DNA of 64,000 nucleotides from Thiomicrospira aerophila AL3. GTDB taxonomy: Bacteria > Pseudomonadota > Gammaproteobacteria > Thiomicrospirales > Thiomicrospiraceae. The stretch lies in assembly GCF_000227665.2 (NCBI RefSeq), contig NZ_CP007030.1, positions 1,984,001-2,048,000 on the forward strand, in the 5' to 3' direction. Both the position numbers and the translations under genes were made by a program. The notes under the pieces are model-generated. The model was not told the DNA's origin. It made no database searches and saw only the letters and a list, made by a program, of their open reading frames with translations. Positions 1 through 8,886 of the stretch are shown here, piece by piece (the first letter of the stretch is position 1; every line of letters begins with the position of its first letter).

Positions 1-327
1 TGGGCTGAACTAACTGACCATCAAGTTATTGATTTGGCAAAACGCTTTGAACAGGATGGCATTGCCGCCATTATTTATACGGATATTGGCCGTGACGGCA
101 TGATGCAGGGAGTCAATATTGCCGCTACGCAACAACTGGCTCAAGCGACTAGCACACCGATCATTGCGTCAGGCGGCATTACCAATCTTGATGATATTAG
201 CGCCCTCGCACCGCTTGCTGCAGATGGTGTAATGGGTGCCATTACTGGACGCGCTATTTATGAAGGCAGTTTAGACTTTGCTGAAGGTCAAAATCTAGCT
301 GACCAATTGGCTGGAGCGAAGTTTTAA
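1..327 (+). CDS. hisA: HisA, phosphoribosylformimino-AICAR ribotide isomerase (C-terminal part)
   Basis: This is the 3' end of hisA; the open frame runs in from the left edge without a start. HisA isomerises ProFAR to PRFAR in histidine synthesis. The visible half-barrel carries the phosphate-binding and catalytic segments [12 protein letters not shown] and ASGGI, typical of the C-terminal half of the HisA (beta/alpha)8 barrel. It ends in TAATG, so its stop overlaps the hisF start by one base, indicating translational coupling within a his operon. Confidence 0.93.
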   Translation, partial: WAELTDHQVIDLAKRFEQDGIAAIIYTDIGRDGMMQGVNIAATQQLAQATSTPIIASGGITNLDDISALAPLAADGVMGAITGRAIYEGSLDFAEGQNLADQLAGAKF

Positions 328-1100
328 TGGGTTTAGCAAAACGCATTATCCCTTGTCTGGATGTCGCGAATGGTCGCGTTGTAAAAGGCGTTCAATTTGT
401 TGACATTCGTGATGCGGGCGACCCTGTTGAGGTAGCGAAGCGCTATGACTTACAAGGTGCCGATGAAATCACTTTTTTGGATATTACGGCGAGTTCTGAT
501 CAACGCGACACGCTGATTGACACGGTTGCTCAAGTTGCCAGCCAAGTATTTATTCCCTTAACCGTTGGCGGCGGAGTGAGGACCGTTGAGGATATTCGAC
601 GCCTACTGAATGCTGGCGCGGATAAAGTGTCGATTAACACGGCAGCTATTCATCGCCCCGAGTTTGTTAAAGAGGCCGCTGATCGCTTTGGCTCCCAATG
701 CATTGTGGTGGCCATTGATGCTAAACGTGTCAGCGCTGACGGTGAAGCCTTACGCTGGGAAATCTTTACCCACGGCGGACGCAAGGCCACAGGGATTGAT
801 GCCATATTGTGGGCACAAAAAATGGTGAAATTTGGAGCAGGTGAACTCTTAGTAACCAGCATGGATAAAGACGGCACTCGAAGCGGCTTTGACCTTAAAC
901 TCACCCGCGCTATTGCCGATAGCGTCAGTGCGCCGGTTATTGCCTCTGGGGGAGTTGGCCAACTTAATGACCTTGTCGATGGCGTAGTTGAAGGCCATGC
1001 GCAAGCTGTACTTGCAGCCAGCATTTTTCACTTTGGCCAACATACGATTGCTGAAGCCAAACAGGCCATGCAACTGGCTGGCGTCGAGGTAAGATTATGA
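327..1100 (+). CDS. hisF: HisF, imidazole glycerol phosphate synthase cyclase subunit
   Basis: HisF forms imidazole glycerol phosphate and AICAR from PRFAR with ammonia supplied by HisH. The 257-residue length is normal for the family. The start [15 protein letters not shown] holds the catalytic Asp near residue 11, LTVGGGVR is the first phosphate loop, and [11 protein letters not shown] carries the second catalytic Asp; ASGGVG closes the barrel. The start overlaps the hisA stop and the 3' end overlaps hisE by 4 nt, so the three genes are coupled. Confidence 0.96.
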   Translation: MGLAKRIIPCLDVANGRVVKGVQFVDIRDAGDPVEVAKRYDLQGADEITFLDITASSDQRDTLIDTVAQVASQVFIPLTVGGGVRTVEDIRRLLNAGADKVSINTAAIHRPEFVKEAADRFGSQCIVVAIDAKRVSADGEALRWEIFTHGGRKATGIDAILWAQKMVKFGAGELLVTSMDKDGTRSGFDLKLTRAIADSVSAPVIASGGVGQLNDLVDGVVEGHAQAVLAASIFHFGQHTIAEAKQAMQLAGVEVRL

Positions 1101-1420
1101 GTGATATTTTAACCCGCCTCGATCAAGAACTAAACGCACGTAAAGGTCTTGATCCGGACTCTTCTTATGTCGCTAGCCTGTATGCCAAAGGGCTCGAAAA
1201 AATATTAAAAAAAGTGGGCGAAGAAGCCATTGAAACGGTGATGGCCGCTAAAGATGGTGACAAAGAACATCTTATTTATGAAGTCACCGATTTGTGGTTT
1301 CATACCCTAATACTGCTTGCCCACCAAGACTTAACCAGTGAAGACGTGCTTAAGGAACTAGAGCGCCGCTTTGGCGTGTCAGGCCACACTGAAAAAGCAC
1401 AACGCCAAACTGACCAATAA
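1097..1420 (+). CDS. hisE: HisE, phosphoribosyl-ATP pyrophosphatase
   Basis: HisE hydrolyses phosphoribosyl-ATP to phosphoribosyl-AMP. The 107-residue protein contains the MazG-like all-alpha motif [16 protein letters not shown], in which the Glu pairs bind metal, followed by [13 protein letters not shown]. It is a stand-alone HisE and contains no HisI domain. The ATG overlaps the hisF stop in ATGA. In many relatives hisI sits between hisF and hisE; here it does not. Confidence 0.94.
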   Translation: MSDILTRLDQELNARKGLDPDSSYVASLYAKGLEKILKKVGEEAIETVMAAKDGDKEHLIYEVTDLWFHTLILLAHQDLTSEDVLKELERRFGVSGHTEKAQRQTDQ

Positions 1421-1434
1421 CAGGGATAAACATC

Positions 1435-1755
1435 ATGAGCAACCAAGACACTATTTTTACCCGCATCATTAATCGGGAATTACCCGCAGATATCGTCTAT
1501 GAAGATGATAAATGCATTGTCATTAAAGACATCAATCCACGCGCACGCATTCACTTGTTAGTTATACCGAAAAAACCTATCGCTACGCTATTTGACCTTA
1601 CACCGGAAGATAAGGATTTAATGGGCCATATGATGTTATTGTTGCCACAGTTAGCACAGTCGCAAAACTTGGATGGCTTTAAAACCCAAATTCACACCGG
1701 TGAGTCAGGCGGACAAGAGGTTTTTCATATCCACATACATTTACTTGGTAACTAA
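1435..1755 (+). CDS. HIT-family protein, HinT-like purine nucleoside phosphoramidase
   Basis: This is a 106-residue histidine-triad protein. The C-terminal HIHIHLLGN is the H-x-H-x-H triad that binds and attacks the alpha-phosphate of AMP-linked substrates, and the N-terminal TIFTRIINRELPADIVYEDD is the usual nucleotide-binding start of the HinT branch (shown here as two adjoining short segments). HinT enzymes hydrolyse nucleoside phosphoramidates. It follows hisE by 14 nt with an AGGGA ribosome site and precedes tatA, a common arrangement in gammaproteobacteria. Confidence 0.9.
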   Translation: MSNQDTIFTRIINRELPADIVYEDDKCIVIKDINPRARIHLLVIPKKPIATLFDLTPEDKDLMGHMMLLLPQLAQSQNLDGFKTQIHTGESGGQEVFHIHIHLLGN

Positions 1756-1812
1756 CAAACAAGTTTGTTATTATTCATTCTTTAACCCAACCCGCTAATT
1801 TTGGAGTGCATT

Positions 1813-2070
1813 ATGGGCATTAGTATTTGGCAGTTATTAATCATCTTAGCCATTGTTTTAGTTATTTTTGGTGCTAAACGTTTGAAAAATGTTGGTACAG
1901 ATTTAGGCAGCGCCATCAAAGGCTTCAAAAAAGCTGTCGCAGAAGATGAAGATAAAAAAAACACCGAACAAGCGCAAGCTAAAACCCTAGCCGATGAGCA
2001 GAAAGACCAAAATGTCTATGATGTTCAAGCAACTGAAAAAGAAAACAGCGACACCAAGCCAAAAGCTTAA
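1813..2070 (+). CDS. tatA: TatA, Sec-independent translocase pore-forming subunit
   Basis: TatA oligomerises to form the twin-arginine translocation channel in the inner membrane. The N-terminus has one membrane helix ([19 protein letters not shown]), then the amphipathic helix with [17 protein letters not shown], and an acidic-basic disordered tail; 85 residues is a usual size. I start at the ATG at 1813, preceded by GGAG at 1803-1806, and not at the in-frame TTG at 1801. It is followed by tatB and tatC in the canonical order. Confidence 0.95.
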   Translation: MGISIWQLLIILAIVLVIFGAKRLKNVGTDLGSAIKGFKKAVAEDEDKKNTEQAQAKTLADEQKDQNVYDVQATEKENSDTKPKA

Positions 2071-2118
2071 GGTTTAACGGCACATTGGCACACTGCAACA
2101 GACTAAGGACTAAACGCC

Positions 2119-2568
2119 ATGTTTGATATGGGTATTTTGGAAATTGCCGTTATTCTGGTTATCACCCTATTGGTTGTTGGTCCTGAACGTATGCCCGAAG
2201 TTGCGCGTAAAGCAGGGCAAATGGTGGCTAAAGCACGCAACTTTATTAATTCCGTTAAAGAAGATTCCAGCTTAAGAGAAACGGTGCGCGAACTTCAGCA
2301 AGCGGTTGATCTCAAAGAAGAGAAAAAGAATATAGAGCATATTCGAAAAGACTTGATGACCGGGTTTGACGACATCAAAGATCAAATTAATTTTGATGAA
2401 CTACAACGCCCGTTTGACAGTAAGTCATTGAGTGAACCGCCCTCTCAAGCGCAACGCGAGCAAGCTAGCAAACAACTTGAGTCAACTGACGATGTGCCGA
2501 CTGAGCAACTGACTTCATCTGAAACAACTCCCTCCTCCAATCGGCCAGACAAGACCGCAAGAGACTAA
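2119..2568 (+). CDS. tatB: TatB, Sec-independent translocase substrate-receptor subunit
   Basis: TatB forms the twin-arginine signal receptor with TatC. It has the TatB-type start MFDMGILEIAVILVITLLVV with a membrane helix, the conserved GPERMPEVARKAGQM segment, a coiled helical region (about residues 50-90) and a Ser/Pro/Glu-rich tail. The 149-residue length fits TatB better than TatA. It is spaced 48 nt from tatA and 6 nt from tatC, consistent with one transcript. Confidence 0.94.
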   Translation: MFDMGILEIAVILVITLLVVGPERMPEVARKAGQMVAKARNFINSVKEDSSLRETVRELQQAVDLKEEKKNIEHIRKDLMTGFDDIKDQINFDELQRPFDSKSLSEPPSQAQREQASKQLESTDDVPTEQLTSSETTPSSNRPDKTARD

Positions 2569-2574
2569 CAAAAC

Positions 2575-3582
2575 ATGAAACAGAGCGCCTTACCGCCTAA
2601 CGACCAAGAAATGACACTGGTGCAGCATTTGCTGGAACTGCGCAATGCCGTCACCAAGTCCGTCATTGCGATTGCGGTGATGTTTTTGATTTTGTTTCCA
2701 TTTGCCAACGACATCTACACCTTTATTGCCGAACCGCTGACCCGTTATTTGCCAGATAACACCAGTATGATTGCCGTAGGTGTTGCTTCACCCTTTTTAA
2801 CGCCTTTTAAGTTGAGTTTGGTGCTAGCCATCTACTTGGCCATGCCGTTTTTGCTCTATCAACTGTGGAGTTTTATAGCACCCGCATTGTATAGCCATGA
2901 AAAACAGCTGATTGGGCCCGTCCTGTTTTTTAGTTCATTTTTATTTTATGCCGGCGGTGCATTTTCTTACTTTGTCGTTTTCCCACTGGTATTTGGATTC
3001 TTATCTCAAACAGCACCAGACGGCGTCACGATTGCAACAGACATTGCGCTTTATCTTGATTTCGTTATCAAGATGTTTTTTGCATTTGGTTTAGCCTTTG
3101 AAGTACCGGTTATTACAGTACTGCTGATTCTTACCGGCATGGTCAAACCCAAAACCATGTCTCACGCCAGACCTTATGTAATCGTAGCAGCGTTTGTCTT
3201 AGGCATGCTCCTCACGCCGCCGGATATTATTTCTCAAACCCTGCTCGCGGTACCCGTATGGCTGCTTTATGAACTGGGGATCATTATCGGCACCTTTATT
3301 CTTAAGCGCAAAGGCTTGGATAAAGAGGAAGATGAGACCAACGATAACTATGAGCACGAGCCCAGTTCAAAAAGTTATCAAGGGTCTGCGCAAAAATTTG
3401 ATCGCGGCTTTGCAGAACAAAATAGCAAATCTACCGAAGATGATTTCGATTTTGACAGCGAGTTTGATAAGATTGAAAGAGAAATGGCTGCATTACGCGA
3501 CCAATCCAACGCAAGCAAGTCAAACGACAGCAAAGGCAAATCAAATGATGATCAACAGGAGCCGAAGCGTCCTAACACCTAA
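2575..3582 (+). CDS. tatC: TatC, Sec-independent translocase subunit with long charged tail
   Basis: TatC is the polytopic core of the Tat receptor. Six membrane helices are visible between about residues 25 and 245, with the signature segments LVQHLLELRNAV near the N-terminus and AFGLAFEVPVI in the fourth-fifth helix region. Typical TatC proteins end near residue 250-260; this one continues for about 85 very hydrophilic, mostly acidic residues to residue 335. The tail end overlaps the next gene by 38 nt. Confidence 0.95.
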   Translation: MKQSALPPNDQEMTLVQHLLELRNAVTKSVIAIAVMFLILFPFANDIYTFIAEPLTRYLPDNTSMIAVGVASPFLTPFKLSLVLAIYLAMPFLLYQLWSFIAPALYSHEKQLIGPVLFFSSFLFYAGGAFSYFVVFPLVFGFLSQTAPDGVTIATDIALYLDFVIKMFFAFGLAFEVPVITVLLILTGMVKPKTMSHARPYVIVAAFVLGMLLTPPDIISQTLLAVPVWLLYELGIIIGTFILKRKGLDKEEDETNDNYEHEPSSKSYQGSAQKFDRGFAEQNSKSTEDDFDFDSEFDKIEREMAALRDQSNASKSNDSKGKSNDDQQEPKRPNT

Positions 3583-5269
3583 ATTAACATGGCAACCTTT
3601 AGTTGCTGTGTTAGGTTTATTGGCCTGCCTGCCCTGGCTGATCCTCTCGCCTGTAAATGCACAAAACCCCTTAACTCATCACCCATCTGCCTACATTGCT
3701 TTGCATGCCGATGATCCGATCAATTGGCATCTATGGGGCCCTGAGGCTATGCAGCTGGCACAAGAACAACAAAAACCCATCTTTATTTCCTCGGGTTATT
3801 TTGCTTGTCATTGGTGCCACGTCATGCACCAAGAAAACTATAAAGATCCGCTTGTAGCGGAACTACTTAATCAGCATTTTATTTCAGTTAAGATTGATCG
3901 CGAGTTATTACCCGATCTGGATGACTACCTGCTAAATCGATTGCGAGCAGCTACCGGTTCTGCGGGCTGGCCACTCCACGGCATTCTTACACCTGAAGGT
4001 CAACTATTTAGTGGCTTTGTTTACCAACCACGCGACACATTGCTGCAAACACTTTTGCACCTTAATCACTGGTGGCGTGAAGACGCTACTCGCATTCGCG
4101 CCTTAAGCAGGCCTGCTACTCAGGCAAATGAAACCCCAGTATCCCGCGAACAACTCCACGAGCGCATCCATCACAACCTAGTAGATGCTATGGATAGCTT
4201 CGAAGGCGGCCTAAATCACACCCAAAAATTCCCACACAGCCCATTGCTATTGAGTCTAATCAAACAAACACCCCTCAATAATGACCAAGCTGAATGGCTA
4301 GAAACAACGCTTGAACAGATGCAAAACGAGCATCTACGTGACCACATTCATCAAGGTTTTTTTCGCTATACAGTCGATCCTAACTGGCAGGAACCGCACT
4401 TTGAAAAAATGCTTTATGACAACGCCCAGCTCGCAGAGCTATTCTTTATTGCTGGTCAAAAGTTTGACCGTGATGATTTTATAATCACCGCCCAGCACAC
4501 ACTTGATTATATTGAACGCGAACTATTTTCACCCATTACCGGTCTTGCACAATCAAGTCAATCCGCGATTGATGCGCAAGGAATAGATGGTGGACGCTAT
4601 ATTTGGTCGAGCGCAGCATTGGCTGATGTGCTTAGCGAAAACCAATTTAATCTGGTAAATCAGGCCTGGCAATTAGACAACCCACCCCCATTTGAATTAG
4701 GCTGGCTTCCCAAGCCTATTCAATCTGACGAGTGGCTAAACATACAACAGGCGCTTGCTTTACGCCCTGCGATTACCGATGATAAGCAATTACTCAGTTG
4801 GAATGGGTTACTGATTCGAAGCTATTTGCAAGGTTTTCTGGTCACTCAAAACCCTGCTTATCAGCACAATATGATTAGTCTAGCTAATCGTTTACACAGT
4901 TTGCTTTCGTTACCTACCCCCCCTAGAGCATTAAACAATCAAGGACAACTTGTCGAGTATGCAACGCTTGAGGACTTCGCTTATGTCATTAGTGCGCTTG
5001 AAGACATGGCGCATTATTTAGCGGATAACTACTGGTTAAACCAGGCCGCCAATCTCCGAGACCTCGCCAGGCAGCAGTTCTTTATAAATGAACAATGGCA
5101 TACCAGTACCCAAGCCTTACTGCCGGGCCAAAGTCGCTACTATGATTTAATTGATTTAGCTACCCCTTCTAGCACGGCGATAATGCGATGCAATGAACCC
5201 ATGATTGCTATTTCTGATGACTTTCAGCCATGGCAATACGCCAGCTATCTCCGCTATCAATGTGACTAG
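3545..5269 (+). CDS. DUF255/YyaL-type thioredoxin-domain protein, secreted or membrane-anchored
   Basis: The protein has an N-terminal hydrophobic signal (about residues 12-36, ending VNAQN) and then the DUF255 thioredoxin-like domain: YIALHADDPINWHLWG, a CHWCHVM active-site-like motif and SAGWPL. The C-terminal half is an alpha/alpha toroid like that of YyaL/spermatogenesis-associated protein 20. The in-frame ORF extends upstream inside tatC, but the signal-like start makes the ATG at 3545 (or 3548) the likely start, overlapping tatC by 38 nt. The molecular function of this family is unsettled; a redox or thiol role is inference only. Confidence 0.8.
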   Translation: MMINRSRSVLTPKLTWQPLVAVLGLLACLPWLILSPVNAQNPLTHHPSAYIALHADDPINWHLWGPEAMQLAQEQQKPIFISSGYFACHWCHVMHQENYKDPLVAELLNQHFISVKIDRELLPDLDDYLLNRLRAATGSAGWPLHGILTPEGQLFSGFVYQPRDTLLQTLLHLNHWWREDATRIRALSRPATQANETPVSREQLHERIHHNLVDAMDSFEGGLNHTQKFPHSPLLLSLIKQTPLNNDQAEWLETTLEQMQNEHLRDHIHQGFFRYTVDPNWQEPHFEKMLYDNAQLAELFFIAGQKFDRDDFIITAQHTLDYIERELFSPITGLAQSSQSAIDAQGIDGGRYIWSSAALADVLSENQFNLVNQAWQLDNPPPFELGWLPKPIQSDEWLNIQQALALRPAITDDKQLLSWNGLLIRSYLQGFLVTQNPAYQHNMISLANRLHSLLSLPTPPRALNNQGQLVEYATLEDFAYVISALEDMAHYLADNYWLNQAANLRDLARQQFFINEQWHTSTQALLPGQSRYYDLIDLATPSSTAIMRCNEPMIAISDDFQPWQYASYLRYQCD

Positions 5270-5272
5270 TCG

Positions 5273-5971
5273 ATGGGATTAATCATCATAGCTGTCATTG
5301 TCCTTGCGACAATTAGTTTTGTACCCCAGCTATGGACGCGTGCTGTTTTAAAAAAATATAGCCAACCTCATTCAGACTTGCCTGGAGATGCAAAAACCTT
5401 TACCGAGCATCTCATCAATAAACACCAATTGACCGAAGTCACCCTACATTGCTTACCTGAAAACAGTACGCAGGGCGATCACTATGACCCACTTAGCCGC
5501 AGTATTCATCTTTCATTCCAAAATTATCATAGCAATTCATTAACCGCGATAGTGACAGCGGCCCATGAATTTGGCCATGCATTACAACACGCTGAACGCT
5601 ATGAGCCATTATTGCAACGTACTGACATGGTGATGCGTGCGCAATGGCTGCAAAAGTTTAGTGGTGCAGCCCTTATCGCAACGCCGATACTGATTCCCTT
5701 ACTACACACTCCCATGATTGGCTTAATAACCTTTGCCGCAGGCTTTATTGCGATGGGCATACCCGTACTGATTCATTTGAGTACTTTACCTGTTGAATTT
5801 GATGCTAGTTATAAGCGCGCACTCCCGATCCTTAAAGAAGGAGGTTATCTTAATAATAGAGATCTTCGTGCCGCACGTCATATCCTAACAGCCTGCGCTT
5901 TCACCTATGTAAGCGCCAGCCTAGCTAGCCTATTTAACCTTTGGCGTTGGTTTAGCGGATGGCGCCGCTAA
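5273..5971 (+). CDS. Neutral zinc metallopeptidase, YugP family
   Basis: This 232-residue membrane protein has the zinc-peptidase motif HEFGHALQHAE (HExxH) near residue 102, preceded by YDPLSRSIHLSF, as in the YugP/Zn_peptidase_2 family. There is one N-terminal membrane helix and two hydrophobic segments after the motif (about residues 135-170). A later segment LPVEFDASYKRALPIL provides the probable third ligand Glu. It starts 3 nt after the stop of the DUF255 gene and so is likely co-transcribed. The substrate is unknown. Confidence 0.82.
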   Translation: MGLIIIAVIVLATISFVPQLWTRAVLKKYSQPHSDLPGDAKTFTEHLINKHQLTEVTLHCLPENSTQGDHYDPLSRSIHLSFQNYHSNSLTAIVTAAHEFGHALQHAERYEPLLQRTDMVMRAQWLQKFSGAALIATPILIPLLHTPMIGLITFAAGFIAMGIPVLIHLSTLPVEFDASYKRALPILKEGGYLNNRDLRAARHILTACAFTYVSASLASLFNLWRWFSGWRR

Positions 5972-6036
5972 TTGCAAAAATAAGCAAATCATGCTATGTT
6001 TAATGAATTAAGTTACTATTTATGGAGGTTGTAGAG

Positions 6037-6894
6037 ATGGCAAGTACAGCACTGACAATTCAACAACTTAGTCCAGGCCAAAACCTGGAATCCTATATCA
6101 AAACCGTTAAAACCTTACCTTTATTGAGTGCTCAGGAAGAAAAGGCCTTAGCTGAAAAACTCTATTACCATAAAGACCTTGAAGCTGCACGTCAGCTTAT
6201 TCTGGCGTCATTACGCTTTGTGGTACCCATTGCTCGCAGTTATCAGGGTTATGGTCTACCCATGAGCGATTTAATTCAGGAAGGTAATATCGGATTAATG
6301 AAAGCGGTTAAGCGCTTTAACCCTGAAGAAAATGTCCGCCTCATGACCTTTGCGGTGCATTGGATAAAAGCTGAAATTAATGAATTTGTGATTAAAAACT
6401 GGCGCATTGTTAAAACCGCCACAACAAAAGCCCAGCGTAAACTGTTCTTCAAACTACGTGGCGCTAAGACTGCTCTCACCTGGTTTAGTGATAAAGAAGC
6501 GGATGAAGTGGCTGAGCAACTTGGGGTAACCCGTGCTGATGTACTTGAAATGGATAGTCGTTTATACGGTAAGGATATGCAAGTCGATATGAGCCAAGAC
6601 GAGGAGGAAGCCGAAGGCTATCTTGCTCCAGTGCTTATCAGCCAAGCACCGACACCGGAAGAATCGCTTATTCAAGAAAATGAAGAGCAATACCAGCATC
6701 TCGCTATGCAACAGGCTTTGGCCGTGCTAGATGAACGCAGCCGTGACATCATTCAAACGCGCTGGCTGAATGAGTCTAAACTAGGCCTTAAAGAATTAGC
6801 GGAGAAATACCAGGTTTCGATGGAACGCATCCGTCAAATTGAAGTGCAGGCCATGAAAAAAATGAAACAAGCTATTACCTCTATCCCGGCTTAA
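6037..6894 (+). CDS. rpoH: RpoH, heat-shock sigma factor sigma-32
   Basis: RpoH directs RNA polymerase to heat-shock promoters. Region 2 is clear: LILASLRFVVPIARSYQGYGLPMSDLIQEGNIGLMKAVKRF (given here only as its position, about residues 48-88), followed by the RpoH box region around AQRKLFFKLR. Region 4 ends with ELAEKYQVSMERIRQIE. I use the ATG at 6037, 8 nt after GGAGG at 6024-6028; the ATG at 6022 would lie on top of the ribosome site. A hairpin terminator follows. The 285-residue length is normal. Confidence 0.95.
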   Translation: MASTALTIQQLSPGQNLESYIKTVKTLPLLSAQEEKALAEKLYYHKDLEAARQLILASLRFVVPIARSYQGYGLPMSDLIQEGNIGLMKAVKRFNPEENVRLMTFAVHWIKAEINEFVIKNWRIVKTATTKAQRKLFFKLRGAKTALTWFSDKEADEVAEQLGVTRADVLEMDSRLYGKDMQVDMSQDEEEAEGYLAPVLISQAPTPEESLIQENEEQYQHLAMQQALAVLDERSRDIIQTRWLNESKLGLKELAEKYQVSMERIRQIEVQAMKKMKQAITSIPA

Positions 6895-6927
6895 TATGCA
6901 AAGGTTGCTCTTGTAAGAATGATTAAA

Positions 6928-6957
6928 CAAAAAACCAGCTTTACGCTGGTTTTTTTA
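6928..6957. terminator. Bidirectional intrinsic terminator between rpoH and the iota-CA gene
   Basis: The inverted repeat AAAAAACCAGC - TTTAC - GCTGGTTTTTT has an 8-11 bp stem flanked by A and T runs on both sides. It can serve rpoH on the plus strand and the end of the CO2-concentrating island on the minus strand. Confidence 0.85.
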
Positions 6958-7497
6958 ATTGGGCATAACTGATGAATGATGATGCAATATTTTCCAACGA
7001 CCCGCATGAAACGCATACACAAACGTATAACGCGCTTTCACCACCTTGCGCTTTATGCTATCGCCGCCTACCACAAACTCATAAACACCCGCATCAGTTA
7101 GCTTATTACAACCTTTACGAACTATACGCTGCAATACCTTCGCTTGAGGCTGTTTTAATAAAAAGTGCTTAAAGTAGGCTTCAATCTCGCTCAAACCAGA
7201 GCGAGGCAAATTTGAGACAGTCGGCAATAACACCGCATCTTCAGAGTAAAGCGATGCAACATAACGCGCATCTCCTGAAGCTAAGGCCTTATTCCAAACA
7301 GTAAATAACTCTTCTGCTAAAGCTTCATCTACTGGCGCACAATAACTAACTTCTTGACCAACTGGCGGTGTATCAAACGGTTGCTGGACACTGGGCAAGC
7401 GTGGGCGGGTTACATGGCGCAACGAATTATCCAAGCTCACACTCGAATGGCGCATATACTCAATGCCTGTCGTACCTGTTATGCGGTTATTTGCCAT
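6955..7497 (-). CDS. Iota-class carbonic anhydrase-like protein (copy 1) with CsoS2-like N-terminal tag
   Basis: This is a 180-residue SnoaL/NTF2-fold protein of the group often annotated SgcJ/EcaC or CaMKII-association domain, which includes the iota carbonic anhydrases. Family marks visible are VWNKALASGD, SEDAVLLPTVSN, CNKLTDAGVYEF, ARYTFVY and a C-terminal HHHSSVMP; HHHSS is the signature of the iota enzymes. It would interconvert CO2 and bicarbonate. There is no signal peptide, so it is cytosolic. Residues 6-27 instead carry ITGTTG...VSLDNSLR, resembling the CsoS2 C-terminal peptide. It lies 26 nt after csoS1D and has a paralogue at 8887-9435. The class assignment is from motifs; activity is inferred. 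Confidence 0.8.
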   Translation of the reverse strand: MANNRITGTTGIEYMRHSSVSLDNSLRHVTRPRLPSVQQPFDTPPVGQEVSYCAPVDEALAEELFTVWNKALASGDARYVASLYSEDAVLLPTVSNLPRSGLSEIEAYFKHFLLKQPQAKVLQRIVRKGCNKLTDAGVYEFVVGGDSIKRKVVKARYTFVYAFHAGRWKILHHHSSVMPN

Positions 7498-7523
7498 TTT
7501 AAACGCTTTCCTTTACCTGCGTA

Positions 7524-8150
7524 CTACACACGTACATCTTGACCGGTTAGATTTTGAATCGCTTTAGTCGCCGCCTCAGCTGCGACATTAATGTCGGCTT
7601 CACGTCCTGCCATAATTAATCGACCAAACGCACCCACCGCACGCGCTTCAATAAGGGTAATGTTAGATGCTTTCTCAGCCTCATTGGCCGCATAAACAAT
7701 ATAACCCGCCGGCTCGGTCTCCAAAATATACATACTTTGACCTGGTAGAATCATGGAGCCACGTCGATTATCACGGTTAATCAGTACTGCATGATCAGGT
7801 GTGATTGCGCGAATGATTTCGTTCCACATAATATGGCACTTCTGTCGCGAAGATTCATCGGTCTGCAAATAATCCAACACCTTTTGCCCAGACTCCAATA
7901 CATCACTCTGGTCGCGATGATGCAGGAACATCGAACCATAGGAACGTTCGACTATCTGTTGCCCCAAATGCACATTAGAACCTTTTAGTGCAATATCAGT
8001 CAGACGATGCACTGCCATACCTGGTGCCACTTCCATCCATAAACACGCATCACCCGGCACAGGTAAAAAACCCTGTGATGCTGTACCCATATAGGAGGCA
8101 ATTTGCGGTTGCAATGAATTGATAAAAATATAGGTTCTAAGCTTAATCAT
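7524..8150 (-). CDS. csoS1D: CsoS1D, tandem BMC-domain (BMC-T) carboxysome shell protein
   Basis: This 208-residue shell protein consists of two fused BMC domains, forming gated trimeric pseudohexamers in alpha-carboxysome shells. The second half ends with a typical BMC core ([18 protein letters not shown], then [15 protein letters not shown]). The N-terminal half includes [22 protein letters not shown], a CsoS1D hallmark. It lies in the satellite part of the island, downstream of ham1 and upstream of an iota-CA gene, 15 nt from ham1. The large central pore probably passes metabolites such as RuBP. Confidence 0.9.
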   Translation of the reverse strand: MIKLRTYIFINSLQPQIASYMGTASQGFLPVPGDACLWMEVAPGMAVHRLTDIALKGSNVHLGQQIVERSYGSMFLHHRDQSDVLESGQKVLDYLQTDESSRQKCHIMWNEIIRAITPDHAVLINRDNRRGSMILPGQSMYILETEPAGYIVYAANEAEKASNITLIEARAVGAFGRLIMAGREADINVAAEAATKAIQNLTGQDVRV

Positions 8151-8165
8151 AATAAAGGCGCCTTG

Positions 8166-8882
8166 TTATCGCCTTGACTTAATAATCTGTGGCACGAGGC
8201 TTCTAAACGCCTCGAGACGATTACTTAAGGTTTGCTTTTGTTCAAAGTTTAATTGTGCTGCTGTGACACCAAATTCTGGCACATAAAATAGTGCATCGTA
8301 ACCATAACCCCCCTGGCCCTCCATGCGGTCATGTAAATAGCCCGCCCATTCACGTGTTACGATTACAGGCAAGGGGTCGGTTGCATGACGCATAAACACC
8401 ACCGTTGAGATATAACTTGCTCGGCGTTGTTCGCCCTTTAGCTCGCTCGCCAACACAAGTAGCTTTTCACAGTTCTGTCGCTCTGTTGCATTTGTACCAG
8501 CAAAGCGTGCTGAATAAAGACCCGGCATGCCGCTTAGTTCTGGCACAAATAAACCAGAATCATCGCCAACAGCTGGCAACCCAGTTTGTTCACAAGCATA
8601 ACGTGCTTTTAAAATCGCATTTTCTAGTAAGGTCCCGCCGGTTTCCTCAATAGATAAAATATTAAAGTCTGCTTGAATCAGCCACTCCACCTCATCAAAA
8701 AAAGGCATCACTTCTGCGGCTTTATTCGCATTACCCGTTGCCAACACCACACGCGGTTTATCTACTGTCACAGTTGGACAGCTTGGTGTCGTAAGATTTT
8801 TTTTACGCGCAACCGGCTTGTTGCGGCTATAAGCAACGGGCTTAACGGCTGTTTTCGTTGACGCTATTCTAGTACGCGGCAC
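8166..8882 (-). CDS. Ham1/RdgB-family nucleoside triphosphate pyrophosphatase with basic N-terminal extension
   Basis: Ham1/RdgB enzymes hydrolyse non-canonical purine NTPs such as XTP and ITP. The core starts near residue 43 with VVLATGNANKAAE and contains TGGTLLENAILKA, VGDDSGLFV, LPGLYSARFAG and the C-terminal GYGYDALF. Before the core there is a Lys/Arg/Thr-rich extension of about 42 residues that is not part of RdgB. Ham1 homologues are known companions of alpha-carboxysome loci, with unclear role. The gene is tightly packed between iota-CA copy 2 (4 nt) and csoS1D (15 nt). Confidence 0.88.
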   Translation of the reverse strand: MPRTRIASTKTAVKPVAYSRNKPVARKKNLTTPSCPTVTVDKPRVVLATGNANKAAEVMPFFDEVEWLIQADFNILSIEETGGTLLENAILKARYACEQTGLPAVGDDSGLFVPELSGMPGLYSARFAGTNATERQNCEKLLVLASELKGEQRRASYISTVVFMRHATDPLPVIVTREWAGYLHDRMEGQGGYGYDALFYVPEFGVTAAQLNFEQKQTLSNRLEAFRSLVPQIIKSRR

Positions 8883-8886
8883 AAGT

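Noticed and set aside
1801-1812. TTG start for tatA at 1801
   Set aside because: The ribosome site GGAG lies inside that extension; the ATG at 1813 has the right spacing.
6955-7497. Ketosteroid isomerase or polyketide SgcJ-type enzyme
   Set aside because: HHHSS and CNKLTDAGVY signatures plus the carboxysome setting fit iota carbonic anhydrase better; a generic SnoaL fold call is less specific.
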